Shown: piece after piece, positions 21,365-30,200 of the stretch
Numbering within the stretch: the first letter of the stretch is position 1
Layout: the number at the start of each line of letters is the position of its first letter
Assembly (NCBI GenBank): GCA_009823505.1
Contig: VZQC01001008.1
Coordinates: 3,227,526-3,291,525, forward strand
DNA: 64,000 nt
Source of the DNA: Rhizomys pruinosus
Taxonomy: Eukaryota > Chordata > Mammalia > Rodentia > Spalacidae
Direction of reading: 5' to 3'
Made by a program: the position numbers and the translations under genes
The notes under the pieces: model-generated
What the model was told of the DNA's origin: nothing
Databases searched by the model: none
What the model saw: only the letters and a program-made list of their open reading frames with translations

Positions 21365-22495
21365 AAAAAACAAACAAACAAGTCAGGGACTAATTTCTTT
21401 GGCAGAAGAAATTTCAAGACAGCATTAAGTTGAGTCTGTGGTGTGGCTATTACTGGTAATGCTTATGTAGGTCTACAGTGAAAAGGGCAAAGGGACAGAA
21501 AGAAATAAAAAGAAGGGAAAAGGAGCATGAAGAAGTTTTTTTTTAAATTTTATTTATTTCTGTGTATTGTCTGCATGCAAGTTTGTGCACCCGTGTCGTG
21601 CAATGCCGCGGAGGTCAGAAGTGGGCGTCGGATTCCCCTGGAGCTGGAGTTCTCCTGGAGTTGGAGTTTCAGACGGTTCTCGGCCGCCATGTGGGTGCTG
21701 GGGATCGAACCCGGGTCCTCTGCAAGAGCGGTCGGCGCTCTTAACCGCTAGGCCATCTCTCCAGCCCCGCATGAAGAAGTTTTATGTTAAATCCAAGGCA
21801 TATACTAAAAAAGAAGCTACAATTGTTAAGATTAGTGCTATTCAGGAGAGGTCAACCTTCTGCACTGGAACAAAGAGAAGAGTACCCTCAAGGCAAGACC
21901 CCACCCAGCTAAGCTTTCAACTTCTGAAACAGACCTTATGGGTTTTTCTGCTCCTAGAAAGCAACTGCATACAAAAGCTTTTGCTAATATGATTCAAGAG
22001 AGCAAGGGTACATGTCAAGTTGATAGTTGAACTGGGCAGTGCTGTTCACATGGTACTGACATTGGAAGCATGGAAGATGTAAGAGAGAGGAGCTTGTGGA
22101 TTCTTCCTTTGCAGTTTCAGAGAGCTGCTGAGGCTAGCCAAAGTGTGGCAGTGGAGTCCTTGTGAGAAGGCCCTCTAAGGACGTTGCCTGAAGCTGTGAA
22201 AGTGAAGCCAAGTCTACATCATAGAGACCTCAAGATGTTAGACCAGTGCCAAGGAGAGCTGCATAGAGGGACCCCAAGAGAGAGATGGAGTTGCAGGCTG
22301 CAGAGTGGAAGGGGCTGAGGCATCCAAGCTCTTTGGAACTAAAGTCCCAGACATAGGACATGGAGCTACAAGATTTGATACTTGCCTCGCTGAGTTTGAG
22401 CCTGGTTTTGGTCCAGTATTTCCTCACTATCTCCCCATTCATACACAGAAATGTATATTCTGTGCCATTATATGTTGGAAGTACTTAATTTGCCT
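21365..22495 (+). repeat. Unassigned old repeat-like sequence around the B2
   Basis: The words GGACTAATTTCTTTGGCAGA, ATGATTCAAGAGAGCAAGGG and CTGTGCCATTATATGTTGG give the impression of a rodent LTR or composite repeat, split by the B2 at 21535. I cannot name the family and saw no coding frame. Confidence 0.3.
21535..21768 (-). mobile_element. Young B2 SINE (17-bp duplication type)
   Basis: Perfect 15-bp target duplication GCATGAAGAAGTTTT (21525-21539 and 21769-21783). The body has the doubled GGAGCTGGAG / GGAGTTGGAG segment and keeps CpGs. Confidence 0.96.
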
Positions 22496-22499
22496 TTTG

Positions 22500-22704
22500 A
22501 TTTTATGCGGGGGTACAGTTGTTTTAATTTTGTGTGCATGAATGTAATTGCCTGCAATGCCCACACAGATTGGAAGAAAGTATTGGATTCCCCTGAACTG
22601 TAGTCACAGATGGTTTTTAGCCACAAGGTGGGTGCTGGGAATCAAATCCAGGTCCTCTGCAAGAGTAGCCCATGCTGTTAATGGCTGAGCCATCTCTGCA
22701 GCCC
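22500..22704 (-). mobile_element. B2 SINE, older, short type
   Basis: Minus-strand B2 with the single GAACTGTAGTCACAGATGG segment; ends CCATCTCTGCAGCCC. Confidence 0.88.
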
Positions 22705-22709
22705 TAAAC

Positions 22710-22956
22710 TTTTTTTTTCCTTTTTATTTGATTTTATTTATGTGTATGAATGTATTGTTTGCATGTAGGTTTGTGCACCCGTGTCGTGCAATGCCGCGGA
22801 GGTCAGAAGAGGGCATCGGATTCCCCTGGAACTAGAGTCCTCCTGGAATTGGAGTTACAGACGGTTCTCAGCCACCATGTGGGTGCTGGGGATAGAACCG
22901 GGATCCTCTGTAACAGCGGTCGGCGCTCTTAACCGCTAGGCCATCTCTCCAGCCCC
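22710..22956 (-). mobile_element. B2 SINE, hybrid, 17-bp duplication type
   Basis: The left part (to about 22857) is its own B2. From 22858 on it is identical, apart from one base, to the B2 at 23638-23897. This is the left breakpoint of the 328-bp duplication. Confidence 0.93.
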
Positions 22957-23185
22957 AGCACTGACTGCTCTTGAAGAGGACCTGGGTTCAATTCCCAGCA
23001 CCCACATGACAGCTAAGAACCGTCCTTAGACATTTCTTGCCCAAACCACCATATTCCATTCCCTGGCCCCCATAAACCTATGACCATATCATAATGCAAA
23101 ATGCATTTAATCCAATCTTTAAAAGTCACATAGCCTTTAATATTTTTTTTTTGTCTTTTTGAGACAGGGTCTCCCTGTAGCCCCA
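22858..23185. repeat. 328-bp duplicated segment, copy 1
   Basis: Matches 23799-24126 at 327 of 328 bases by eye (offset 941). The left end lies in a B2, the right end in a B1. Confidence 0.95.
22957..23025 (+). mobile_element. B2 fragment (tail half of a split B2)
   Basis: AGCACTGACTGCTCTTGAAG, GGGTTCAATTCCCAGC and CACATGACAGCTAAGAACC are B2 plus-strand. The matching head is absent here but present in the paralogous site at 23599-23967. Confidence 0.85.
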
Positions 23186-23295
23186 TCTGTCCTGGAACTC
23201 ACTCTGTAGACCAGGCTGGCCTTGAACTCACAAAGATCCGCCTGCCTCTGCCTCCCAAGTGCTAGGATTAAAGGCGTGCGCCACCACGCCCGGCT
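23143..23295 (-). mobile_element. Young B1 SINE
   Basis: Full-length minus-strand B1 ending CCACCACGCCCGGCT. Its first 43 bases belong to the 328-bp duplicated segment. Confidence 0.94.
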
Positions 23296-23297
23296 GC

Positions 23298-23488
23298 AGC
23301 CTGCCTTCTTATACGGTACACAACAACCTGCCCAGGGTGGCACCACCCATAGTGGGCTGGGCCCTCCCACATTGCCCAACAATCAAGACAATACTCCACA
23401 GATGTGGCCACAGGCCAGTCCAATGGAGCCAATTCCCCAATTGAGGCTCCCTCAACCTAGGTGTGTCAAGTTGACACTAAAGCTATCC
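23298..23488 (-). mobile_element. Rodent dispersed repeat (CAGCTTGACAC... family), partial
   Basis: The reverse complement carries GTCAACTTGACACACC, GGCCTGTGGCCACATCTGTG and GGTGGTGCCACCCTGG, matching the element at 5555-5935. Confidence 0.6.
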
Positions 23489-23491
23489 AGC

Positions 23492-23562
23492 ACAGGATCG
23501 AACCCAGGTCCTCTGCAAGAGCAGTCGGTGCTCTTAACCACTAGGCCATCTCTCCAGCCCCA
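23492..23562 (-). mobile_element. B2 SINE, truncated head only
   Basis: Only about 70 bases remain (AGGATCGAACCCAGGTCCTC to CCATCTCTCCAGCCCC). Confidence 0.88.
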
Positions 23563-23598
23563 GCCCTGAACTTCTTAAGTATTAAGACTGTTAGAGGG

Positions 23599-23967
23599 CT
23601 AGAGAAATGGCTCAGCAGTTTTAAGAGCTCTGACTGCTTTTTTTTTTAAATTTTTTTTTATTAATTTTATTTATTTCTGTCTGTGTATGAATGTACTGTC
23701 TGCATGCAAGTCTGTGCACCTGTGTCTTGCAACGCCGCGGAGGTCAGAAGAGGGTCTCGGATTCCCCTGGAACTGGAGTTCTCCTGGAATTGGAGCTTCA
23801 GACGGTTCTCAGCCACCATGTGGGTGCTGGGGATAGAACCGGGATCCTCTGTAACAGCGGTCGGTGCTCTTAACCGCTAGGCCATCTCTCCAGCCCCAGC
23901 ACTGACTGCTCTTGAAGAGGACCTGGGTTCAATTCCCAGCACCCACATGACAGCTAAGAACCGTCCT
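23599..23967 (+). mobile_element. Old B2 split by a younger B2
   Basis: The head (23599-23637) and tail (23898-23967) are separated by a minus-strand B2. The words GCTCTGACTGCT and GCACTGACTGCT on the two sides are the target duplication, showing insertion into the anticodon region of the older copy. Confidence 0.85.
23638..23897 (-). mobile_element. B2 SINE (17-bp duplication type), nested
   Basis: Full-length minus-strand B2 with the doubled GGAACTGGAG / GGAATTGGAG segment, inserted in the older B2. Confidence 0.95.
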
Positions 23968-24126
23968 TAGACATTTCTTGCCCAAACCACCATATTCCAT
24001 TCCCTGGCCCCCATAAACCTATGACCATATCATAATGCAAAATGCATTTAATCCAATCTTTAAAAGTCACATAGCCTTTAATATTTTTTTTTTGTCTTTT
24101 TGAGACAGGGTCTCCCTGTAGCCCCA
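23799..24126. repeat. 328-bp duplicated segment, copy 2 (probable source)
   Basis: The partner of 22858-23185. Here the nested B2 keeps both halves of its host and its target duplication, so this copy looks ancestral. Confidence 0.95.
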
Positions 24127-24234
24127 ACTATCCTGGAACTCACTATGTAGACCAGGCTGGCCTTGAACTCACAAAGATCCTCCTGTCTCTGCCTCCCGAG
24201 TGCTAGGATTAAAGCATGCGCCACCACGCCCGGC
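24085..24234 (-). mobile_element. B1 SINE
   Basis: Full-length minus-strand B1 ending CCACCACGCCCGGCTT. It diverges from its paralogue at 23143 from base 24127 on. Confidence 0.94.
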
Positions 24235-24284
24235 TTCATTATGCATTTAATATACTTTTATCATTTAAAGTTCACTGTTATGTA

Positions 24285-24570
24285 GTGTGTTAGTCAGCTT
24301 GATTATAACACAGTACTTGAGATCAATTTTAAAAACAGGAAATATTTTGGGGGGCTCAAAGTTTTAGAGATTTCAGTCCAAGATCAATGGCAGTTTAGAA
24401 GCAAGGAAAAAGGTAGAACAAGGGTTCGTATATCCCTAACGGCATACCTCCAAAAGACCTAAGACATTTGACTAGGCTTCACCACATACCAATACTGCTA
24501 CAGACTGGGACCAAGCCTTTAACTCATGGACATTCAGGCATGCTTAGTCAGATTATATAGAAAAGTACTA
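24285..24570 (-). mobile_element. MLT1-like ERVL-MaLR LTR relic
   Basis: GTGTTAGTCAGCTTGATTAT and ACACAGTACTTGAGAT, then AGTCCAAGATCAATGGCAG and TAGGCTTCACCACATACC, follow reversed MLT1 order. Strongly decayed and non-coding. Confidence 0.5.
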
Positions 24571-25041
24571 CCTCATGTTTACTGTGTTTCTTCACTGTAA
24601 CAAGATGTGTCTCTCACACACACACAGGTTGAGAGGACTGATACACAACACCCAGGCTTTTATGGGCACACCCTGCAATGTACTGTGACATAACTGCCTA
24701 AGGAGACATTTTTCAGAATGTGTCCCTGTTGTCCAGTGGCATGAGCCCATGCTTGGCTTACAGTCTAGCTGGGCGAAGGCTGTATCATTTTCTTTTAGCC
24801 TCCCCAAGGCTTTGTCTCTTTGACCATCATCCTCCATTGGTATGAGAAACTCCCTGTCCTGACTCCTGTTTGTATGTGAGCTACACATCTAACATCAGAA
24901 CATTTTGCTTGACCCAGTGTGGGTCTCTCCACGTCTGAGCTCTCAATCACCTTCCCCACATGTAGTCTTTGGTTATCAAGACTTTTCTGGGATGAGATTC
25001 TCTAAACCCTGCCAATTCCTATTATCCAAACAAGACACGTT
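24571..25041. other. Unique flank, nothing recognised
   Basis: A short CACACACACACA run lies at 24616. No gene or named repeat seen. Confidence 0.4.
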
Positions 25042-25250
25042 TTCGTTTTTGCTTTTTGAGACAGGGTCTCCCTGTATCCCCAGTTGGGCTGGCCTTGTCA
25101 TCACAGAGATCCTCCTGCCTTTAATCCTAGCACTTGGGGGGCAGAGGCAGGCAGATCTCAGTGAGTTCAAGGTCAGCTTGATCTACAGAGTTCCAGGACA
25201 GCCAGAGTTCCAGGGAGACCCTGTCTCAAAAAGACAAAAACAAAAACAAA
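25042..25250. mobile_element. Head-to-head fusion of two B1 fragments
   Basis: A minus-strand B1 piece (25042 to about 25113) passes at GAGATCCTCCTG directly into a plus-strand B1 starting CCTTTAATCCTAGCAC. The plus part runs to CCTGTCTCAAAAAGACAAA. Confidence 0.9.
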
Positions 25251-26052
25251 AACCAACCAAAAAATCTATTGTGGCTTTGTATTTCTTGACACAGGCTTTC
25301 ACAAGATGTCAGGTCAGCTCAGCTGCCCACTCACTGCCTGGGAAGGGCTGAGATGGATTAGAAGTTCTGTTCTGAGTGGCACCTTTCACTGTGGCCCTCA
25401 CTATAGTCTGCTAGTTGGCTACTTGGGCAGCTGGGAGTGTCAGAATGTGCACACATTTCCCTTTAGCTTGGCTTCCTCTGCTTCCAAAATGTCTCCTAGG
25501 TTCCTGGTTCCCTCTGAAAGGGGCCTGTAGACATCAGCACCTAGAAGCCACATGTATACTTACCTCTGATCCCAGTGTGGCTCTTCTACTTCTGTGCTGG
25601 GACACTCCTTCAGATAGACACAGTCCCTCCCCAGGATGGGAAAGGGGCAGCTGCAAGGCTGCACAGTGCTAGAAGCAGACCTGGGTGTCTCTCTGAAAAG
25701 ACACTTATGCAGCCATTCTTATTTCAGGTCCCTTTCCCTCCCAAGGTCACAGGTGCCACCATCTGTGGAAGCTTCCCTTCCCAGGTCTTTCAGGCTTCTG
25801 TTTTTGGTTGTGAACATTTTCTAGCTTCACTGGCTGCCATTGCTTCCTCTTCTGCTCTCTGGCTTTGTGCATTTTTGCTATGTAACTGAAGTTCTTTTAG
25901 AGACTAAATGGAAGTCAGAGTCAACACATCTACCATTTAGTCTCTTCATGGCTTACTTGCTGCAGCTTGGTCCTCCACCCAATTTGCTTCTTCGATTCTG
26001 TTCTTTCCATCTGAAGATGTCCTCACCTTCACGCACATAAGCAATCTTTGTC
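25251..26052. other. Unique flank, nothing recognised
   Basis: Several overlapping open frames of 60-104 codons occur here but resemble no protein I know. Confidence 0.45.
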
Positions 26053-26204
26053 AAGTGGCACCTTCTTTAATCCTAGCACTTAGGAGGCAGAGGCGGCGAT
26101 CTTTGTGAGTTCAAGGCCAGCCGGTCTACAGAGTTATTCCAGGACAGCTGGGGCTACAAGGAGACCCGTCTTGAAAAGACAAAAAAAAAAAAAAAAAAAA
26201 AAAA
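26053..26204 (+). mobile_element. B1 SINE with several single-base gaps
   Basis: Plus-strand B1 lacking single bases at several sites (AGGCGGCGATC, CCAGCCGGTC, GAGACCCGTC); poly-A to 26204. Confidence 0.9.
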
Positions 26205-26213
26205 TCAGGTATA

Positions 26214-26376
26214 TGCCAGGCATGGTGGCAACATGCCTTTAATCCAGCACACTTGGGAGCAGACAGGTGGATCTTTGTGAGTTCAAGGCCAGCCTGGTCT
26301 CTACAAAGTGAGTTCCAGGACAGCTGGGGCTGCAGGGAGACCCTGTGTCAAAAAGACCAAAAAAAAAAAAAAAAAT
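26214..26376 (+). mobile_element. B1 SINE with several small indels
   Basis: Plus-strand B1, scrambled at AATCCAGCACACTTGGGAGC; ends CTGTGTCAAAAAGACC and poly-A. Confidence 0.9.
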
Positions 26377-27299
26377 CATGTAAGGTGATGAGTTTTCTTT
26401 CTATGTTTGGCAGGCCACATTGGGGAGGAAGCCTTGGATGGTGCTTTCAGCTCAAGGGTCCCTTCACCAGGTTGTCACTGAGGCCAAAGCAACTGTGAGA
26501 CAGGAGCCCAATCGTGGGACTGCGTATGCCTGAGGAAGGTCCACTCTGGGGCATACAGAACCTTCTGGCTCCCTGGAGCAGGAAGGAACGCATGGCCAGT
26601 AAGGCAGTGTAGGGCCAGCTCCTTCTAAATGAAATGACTGCCTGTGGCATGTGGTGGGAAGGGAGGAACATTCTGAGTCATCAATTGGTCAGGACAGTCT
26701 CTTAAATGTAATCAGCACAATCTGCCTGGAACAAAGATGACTACTTTCCACCAAGCAGAGACCCTCCTACAGGGACTTGACCCAGCAAGCTTCTCCACAA
26801 GGCAGCAGTGCAGACAGTGACAGGGAATTAAAGAGTGTGTTAGTACTCAAGGGAGCTAAGATACAAGCTCAACACAAAATGAAATCTCAAATGGCCGAGA
26901 TTCCACTGGTTACCTGGAGGTCGAAGCTATTTTCTTAGTAGGCCTCGATTAGTTTAGGGAGAACTTGAACTCAACCATAGCTCTTAGTTATGGCAGCAGG
27001 ATAACTACCTCTTGCTTTGGTCAACTGAGGGGGAATGCCCAGTCTCCCTCACTTGCCCAGCTCTTCTTGGAATTCAGCTGGGTGGCTGACTTGTTTCAAG
27101 GCCATTACCCACAATAAAACAGAAGACTGCAGACCCTGTTCCCACACTCTTCCGGGGGCCAGCTGCTGCTGGAGTACTGAAAGAGTGTGCTAAGATAGGT
27201 TCAAAGGCTGTAGGAAATTATTCGCGGTGTCTCCGGTAGTGGGGTAGTGGCCTAGTGCTTTTACAGAGAATATGAATATGCGTGTGTTAAGAACAAGGT
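26377..27299. other. Unique sequence just upstream of the CpG island
   Basis: SINE-free and not CpG-rich. No gene is recognised; it could hold distal promoter elements. Confidence 0.45.
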
Positions 27300-27563
27300 G
27301 GTCTGCTTGGGAGGCCCCGGCGGGGCGCAGCTGAGCATTTCCTTCGGAGGCCCAGACAGTGAATGGGTGGGGCGCCCGGGGCGGGGTCCTCGCAGCTGGT
27401 GGTGTTTGAAGCCTCAGCAACCGCGGTGGGAGAGGGGCGGCCAGGAGAAGTTGGCAACAGGCCTGGGGCGAGAAGGGGGAGGAAGGGGCCCCATGTTCTC
27501 AGAACAGCCAAGTCCGTAGCCTCGGCACGTAGTTCACTCTTCAAGCACAGGCAGTGGCGGGCC

Positions 27564-27575
27564 TGGCATGCGCGC
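27564..27575 (+). promoter_or_regulatory. NRF1-like GCATGCGC site
   Basis: The stretch around GCATGCGCGC resembles one and a half copies of the NRF1 palindrome, common in CpG-island promoters. It is about 1.2 kb upstream of the ATG, in the upstream part of the island. Confidence 0.3.
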
Positions 27576-28167
27576 AGTCAGGTTAACCGCCTGCCCGGGG
27601 CGGGTCTTGCTGCGGTAGACCTGGGCTCAAGGGCAATGCGGCCGCGCCCGAAGGTGCCAGGCCTTCCCGGCGGGGCGGCGCGGCTCTTGCCAAGGGATGC
27701 GCTATGGCCGGAGCTCCGCAGGGGAAGACCGACGAGGTGGCCTGAGGCTGCAGGGGCGTCCACTCGGGAACTCCACCACGGAGGGGTGCGGCGCGGCGGG
27801 AACCCGTCCCTAGGCGAAGCCGGCGGCCCAGGCGGGACCGGAGCGGACACGCCTCCTTGCCAGCGCCCCACGAGGGCATGGCGCAGGGACAAAAAGGTGT
27901 CGTCCTGAGCGCTGCCCTCTTCTTGCCGCTCAAGGCTATCATGGCACAAAAGCTCTGGCAAAGGAAAAGTCCGGCGGGGGTCCCGCTGCGAGAGTCACGG
28001 ACCCAGACACCAGGCAGCTACACCCAGGCCCGCCACTATCGGACGTCTTGCGTCAGCGTGCTCCGCCACCGAGCTCCGATTTCCGCCCCGCCTCCCGCGA
28101 GCCAAGGGGCACGCCCATTGCTGGGCGCAGAACCGCGGTCGAGCACGCCCCTCTGAGCACCCTACAG

Positions 28168-28172
28168 CCAAT
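28168..28172 (+). promoter_or_regulatory. CCAAT box
   Basis: The motif AGCCAATGG is a good NF-Y site (CCAAT at 28168-28172). It sits in the CpG island about 600 bases upstream of the KLF13 ATG, a plausible distance from a start site near 28250-28400. Confidence 0.5.
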
Positions 28173-28332
28173 GGTGTCCGCCTCTGTCGTCGGCCACGCC
28201 CCCTCCCGAGCCGCGGGTGCGCGGCCGCACTGCCTCCGGTGCGCGCTCCAGGCTCCCCGCCCCCTTCGTGCGCGCGACTTCAACGCGGCCGTCGCCGCCT
28301 GTAACCTGCGCCGCCAGGATGTGGCTGGGGGC

Positions 28333-28340
28333 TGACGTCG
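28333..28340 (+). promoter_or_regulatory. CRE-like site
   Basis: TGACGTCG differs from the palindromic CRE by one base and lies in the CpG island about 430 bases upstream of the KLF13 ATG. It fits CREB/ATF binding, but this is motif evidence only. Confidence 0.4.
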
Positions 28341-28546
28341 GGTCCAGATGTGGCCCCAGCCCCGCCCACCCCCGGGGCCGGTCCGCCCACACCGTGCTGC
28401 GGCGCGCACGGCGGCTGTCCCGCCTGCCACAATGCGCGGTGAAGCTGCGGCTGCAACTTGCCGAGGTCGTCCCTAACGTCGCCGCTCGACATCCTTAGGA
28501 CAGGCCGGCCCTGACGCCGCTCGGACCCTTCTCGTCCGCGCCCCCC

Positions 28547-28597
28547 ATGCGTTCAGCTTCCAGTGCCCGCCGGGCGGACGCGGAGCCGCGCGGGTGA
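28547..28597 (+). other. Upstream ORF 1 in the putative KLF13 5' leader (16 codons)
   Basis: The ATG at 28547 opens a 16-codon frame that ends at TGA 28595-28597. It is out of frame with KLF13 and closes 169 bases before its ATG. It would matter only if transcription starts upstream of 28547. The -3 base is C, so the context is weak. Confidence 0.45.
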
Positions 28598-28704
28598 CGG
28601 CACAGGCGGCTGCGCGCCCAGCCTAGCCCTGCCCAGCCCAGCCCGGCCCGAGAGGGCGCGCCGCGCCCCCGCCCTCCGCCGCTCTCCGGAGGCCGTGGGT
28701 GCGG

Positions 28705-28716
28705 ATGCGCGGCTGA
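28705..28716 (+). other. Upstream ORF 2 in the putative KLF13 5' leader (3 codons)
   Basis: The ATG at 28705 is followed by two codons and TGA, closing 50 bases before the KLF13 ATG. It has G at -3 and C at +4, a moderate context. Minimal uORFs this close to the main start can lower translation; no experimental support is available here. Confidence 0.45.
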
Positions 28717-28766
28717 CGACTGGCAGCGAGAACCCCGCCGCCCGCCCGCTGGCCGGAGCCCGCAGT

Positions 28767-29358
28767 ATGGCAGCCGCCGCCTATGTGGACCACTTCGCCG
28801 CCGAGTGCCTCGTGTCCATGTCCAGCCGCGCGGTCGTGCACGGGCCGCGGGAAGGGCCCGAGTCCCGGCCCGAGGGCGCGGCCGCCACCGCCGCCGCCCC
28901 CACACTGGCCCGCGTCGACGAGCGCCGCGACGGCAAGGACAGCGCTTCGCTCTTCGTGGTGGCGCGGATCCTAGCGGACCTCAACCAGCAGGCGCCGGCG
29001 CCCGGCCCGGCGGAGCGCAGAGAGGGGGCCGCCGCCCGCAAGGCGAGGACGCCCTGCCGCCTGCCGCCCGCGCCCCCCGCGCCGCCGCCCGCGCCGCAGC
29101 CCGCCTCCCCGGTCCGGGAAGGCGCGCCGGCCGCGCCCCCCAGCCCCGCGTGGAGCGAGCCCGAGCCCGAGGTGGGGCTGGAGGCCGAGCCGGGCCCCGC
29201 GGGAAGCGGCGAACCCGGCCTGAGACAAAGGGGTCGGCGGGGCCGGAATCGCGCGGACCTGGAGTCCCCGCAGAGGAAGCACAAGTGCCACTACGCGGGC
29301 TGCGAGAAAGTTTACGGGAAATCTTCGCACCTCAAGGCGCACCTGAGAACTCACACAG
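28767..29358 (+). CDS. KLF13: KLF13 coding exon 1 (Krueppel-like factor 13, N-terminal 197 residues plus one base of the next codon)
   Basis: KLF13 (BTEB3/RFLAT-1/FKLF-2) is a nuclear transcription factor that binds GC and CACCC boxes through three C2H2 fingers. This exon encodes the regulatory N-terminus and finger 1. Residues 11-16 (AAECLV) match the Sin3-interacting repression motif shared by KLF9/13/14/16. Residues 57-75 form the conserved KDSASLFVVARILADLNQQ block. Residues 96-130 are Pro/Ala-rich. Residues 153-162 are a basic, NLS-like stretch just before the finger. Finger 1 has C174, C179, H192 and H196 with C-x4-C-x12-H-x3-H spacing. The ATG has A at -3 and G at +4, and the start MAAAAYVDHF is the known family start; the reading frame stays open for 68 codons upstream but has no ATG there. 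The exon ends after the first base of the Gly codon of the THTG linker, at a consensus donor. Fingers 2 and 3 lie beyond the window. Family identity is near certain. Confidence 0.97.
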
Positions 29359-29364
29359 GTCAGT
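29359..29364 (+). other. KLF13: Splice donor of KLF13 intron 1
   Basis: The bases ACACAG|GTCAGT form a near-consensus donor. The break falls in the Gly codon of the THTG finger linker, a phase-1 junction. Reading through it gives QWGG and a stop, which does not match the KLF family, whereas KLF proteins continue with the GE(R/K)PF linker. This confirms that the exon ends here. Confidence 0.93.
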
Positions 29365-30200
29365 GGGGCGGCTGAGACGCCGCGAGCGCGGGGACAGAGA
29401 CTGTGCGGGTCGGCTACGCCCCCGGAGCTGCCCGTGGAACCGGGCCGAGGCTGGGCGTGGGGAGCCCTGAGCCGGGTGCATCCCCGCCTCTTCCCTGCCC
29501 CCGCGGCCGGCCTCGAGCGCCGCGTGACGAGCTCCGCGGCTCTCGGAGCCGGCGCCCGCCGGGCGACCGCGCCCCCGCCGGGCACGCCCCCTCCCGGGCT
29601 CCTGGGGCGGGGCCGCGGGGGTGGATATCGTCATCCGGGCTGGGGCGGGAGTCCCGCCCACCCCTCCCAGGCCCGGGGGTGGCGCGGGCAGGTGCGCCTC
29701 GGCTGGCTCGGGGTGGAGGGGACCTGCCCGGGATCCGGGAGCCGGCCGGGGGTGACCTGCCAGTCTCGCGGTTCCCTCCCCCGGCTGCCGGGCGCGCGCT
29801 GTGAGGGGAGGGACCGGATTGGGCGCGGGCGGGCGAAGTTCACGCGGGGACAGGACTGCCTGCAGCCACTCGGCACATTCTTCGCTCTCCTCTTCCTGTA
29901 ATTTTTCCAGTGCTCTAAGGTTTAATTTGTCGTAACTGGAGCCTGCGGCGGCCCCGGGTCTCCGCTCCCGCCCGCGGCTCTTTGTGGGAGCCCGGCCCAT
30001 TCTGCCTGCGGGGGCGCGCCGGGCAGCAGGGGGGCCCACCGCCGTCTGTGAGCTCTACTCCGGGTCCGCCCTCACCTCGTCCCGGGCTGGGTGCGAGCGG
30101 GTGGCACCTGCGGAAGGTAGCGGGCTGAGCCTGCTGTTCGCGGGTGCGGGTCGGCTGCTCAGTCCGGTGGATCCGGGGCGCCGCTTCGCATGGCGGCCCG

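Larger units (their letters stand above)
27300..30200. promoter_or_regulatory. CpG island covering the KLF13 promoter, 5' UTR, exon 1 and start of intron 1
   Basis: GC content and CpG density rise sharply near 27300, stay very high through 29860 and fall off by about 30200; the flanks are ordinary CpG-depleted rodent DNA. There is no SINE inside. I see no TATA box at a fitting distance, so this is a TATA-less, dispersed-start promoter type. GC boxes occur at about 27379, 28084, 28358 and 29602. The transcription start cannot be fixed from sequence alone; it probably lies between about 28150 and 28700. Confidence 0.9.

Noticed and set aside
21365..22495. Endogenous retrovirus with coding capacity
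   Set aside because: Only vague LTR-like words were seen and no viral reading frame; kept as an unassigned repeat.
28563..28766. In-frame N-terminal extension of KLF13 (68 codons)
   Set aside because: The frame is open but begins with GTG and has no ATG. The known family start MAAAAYVDHF at 28767 has a strong Kozak context.
28781..29284. 167-codon minus-strand frame antisense to KLF13 exon 1
   Set aside because: A shadow of the real exon in GC-rich DNA; no independent support.
29332..30039. 235-codon minus-strand open frame in the CpG island
   Set aside because: Overlaps the KLF13 exon end. Pro/Arg/Ala-rich translation is typical of GC-driven chance; no domain is visible.
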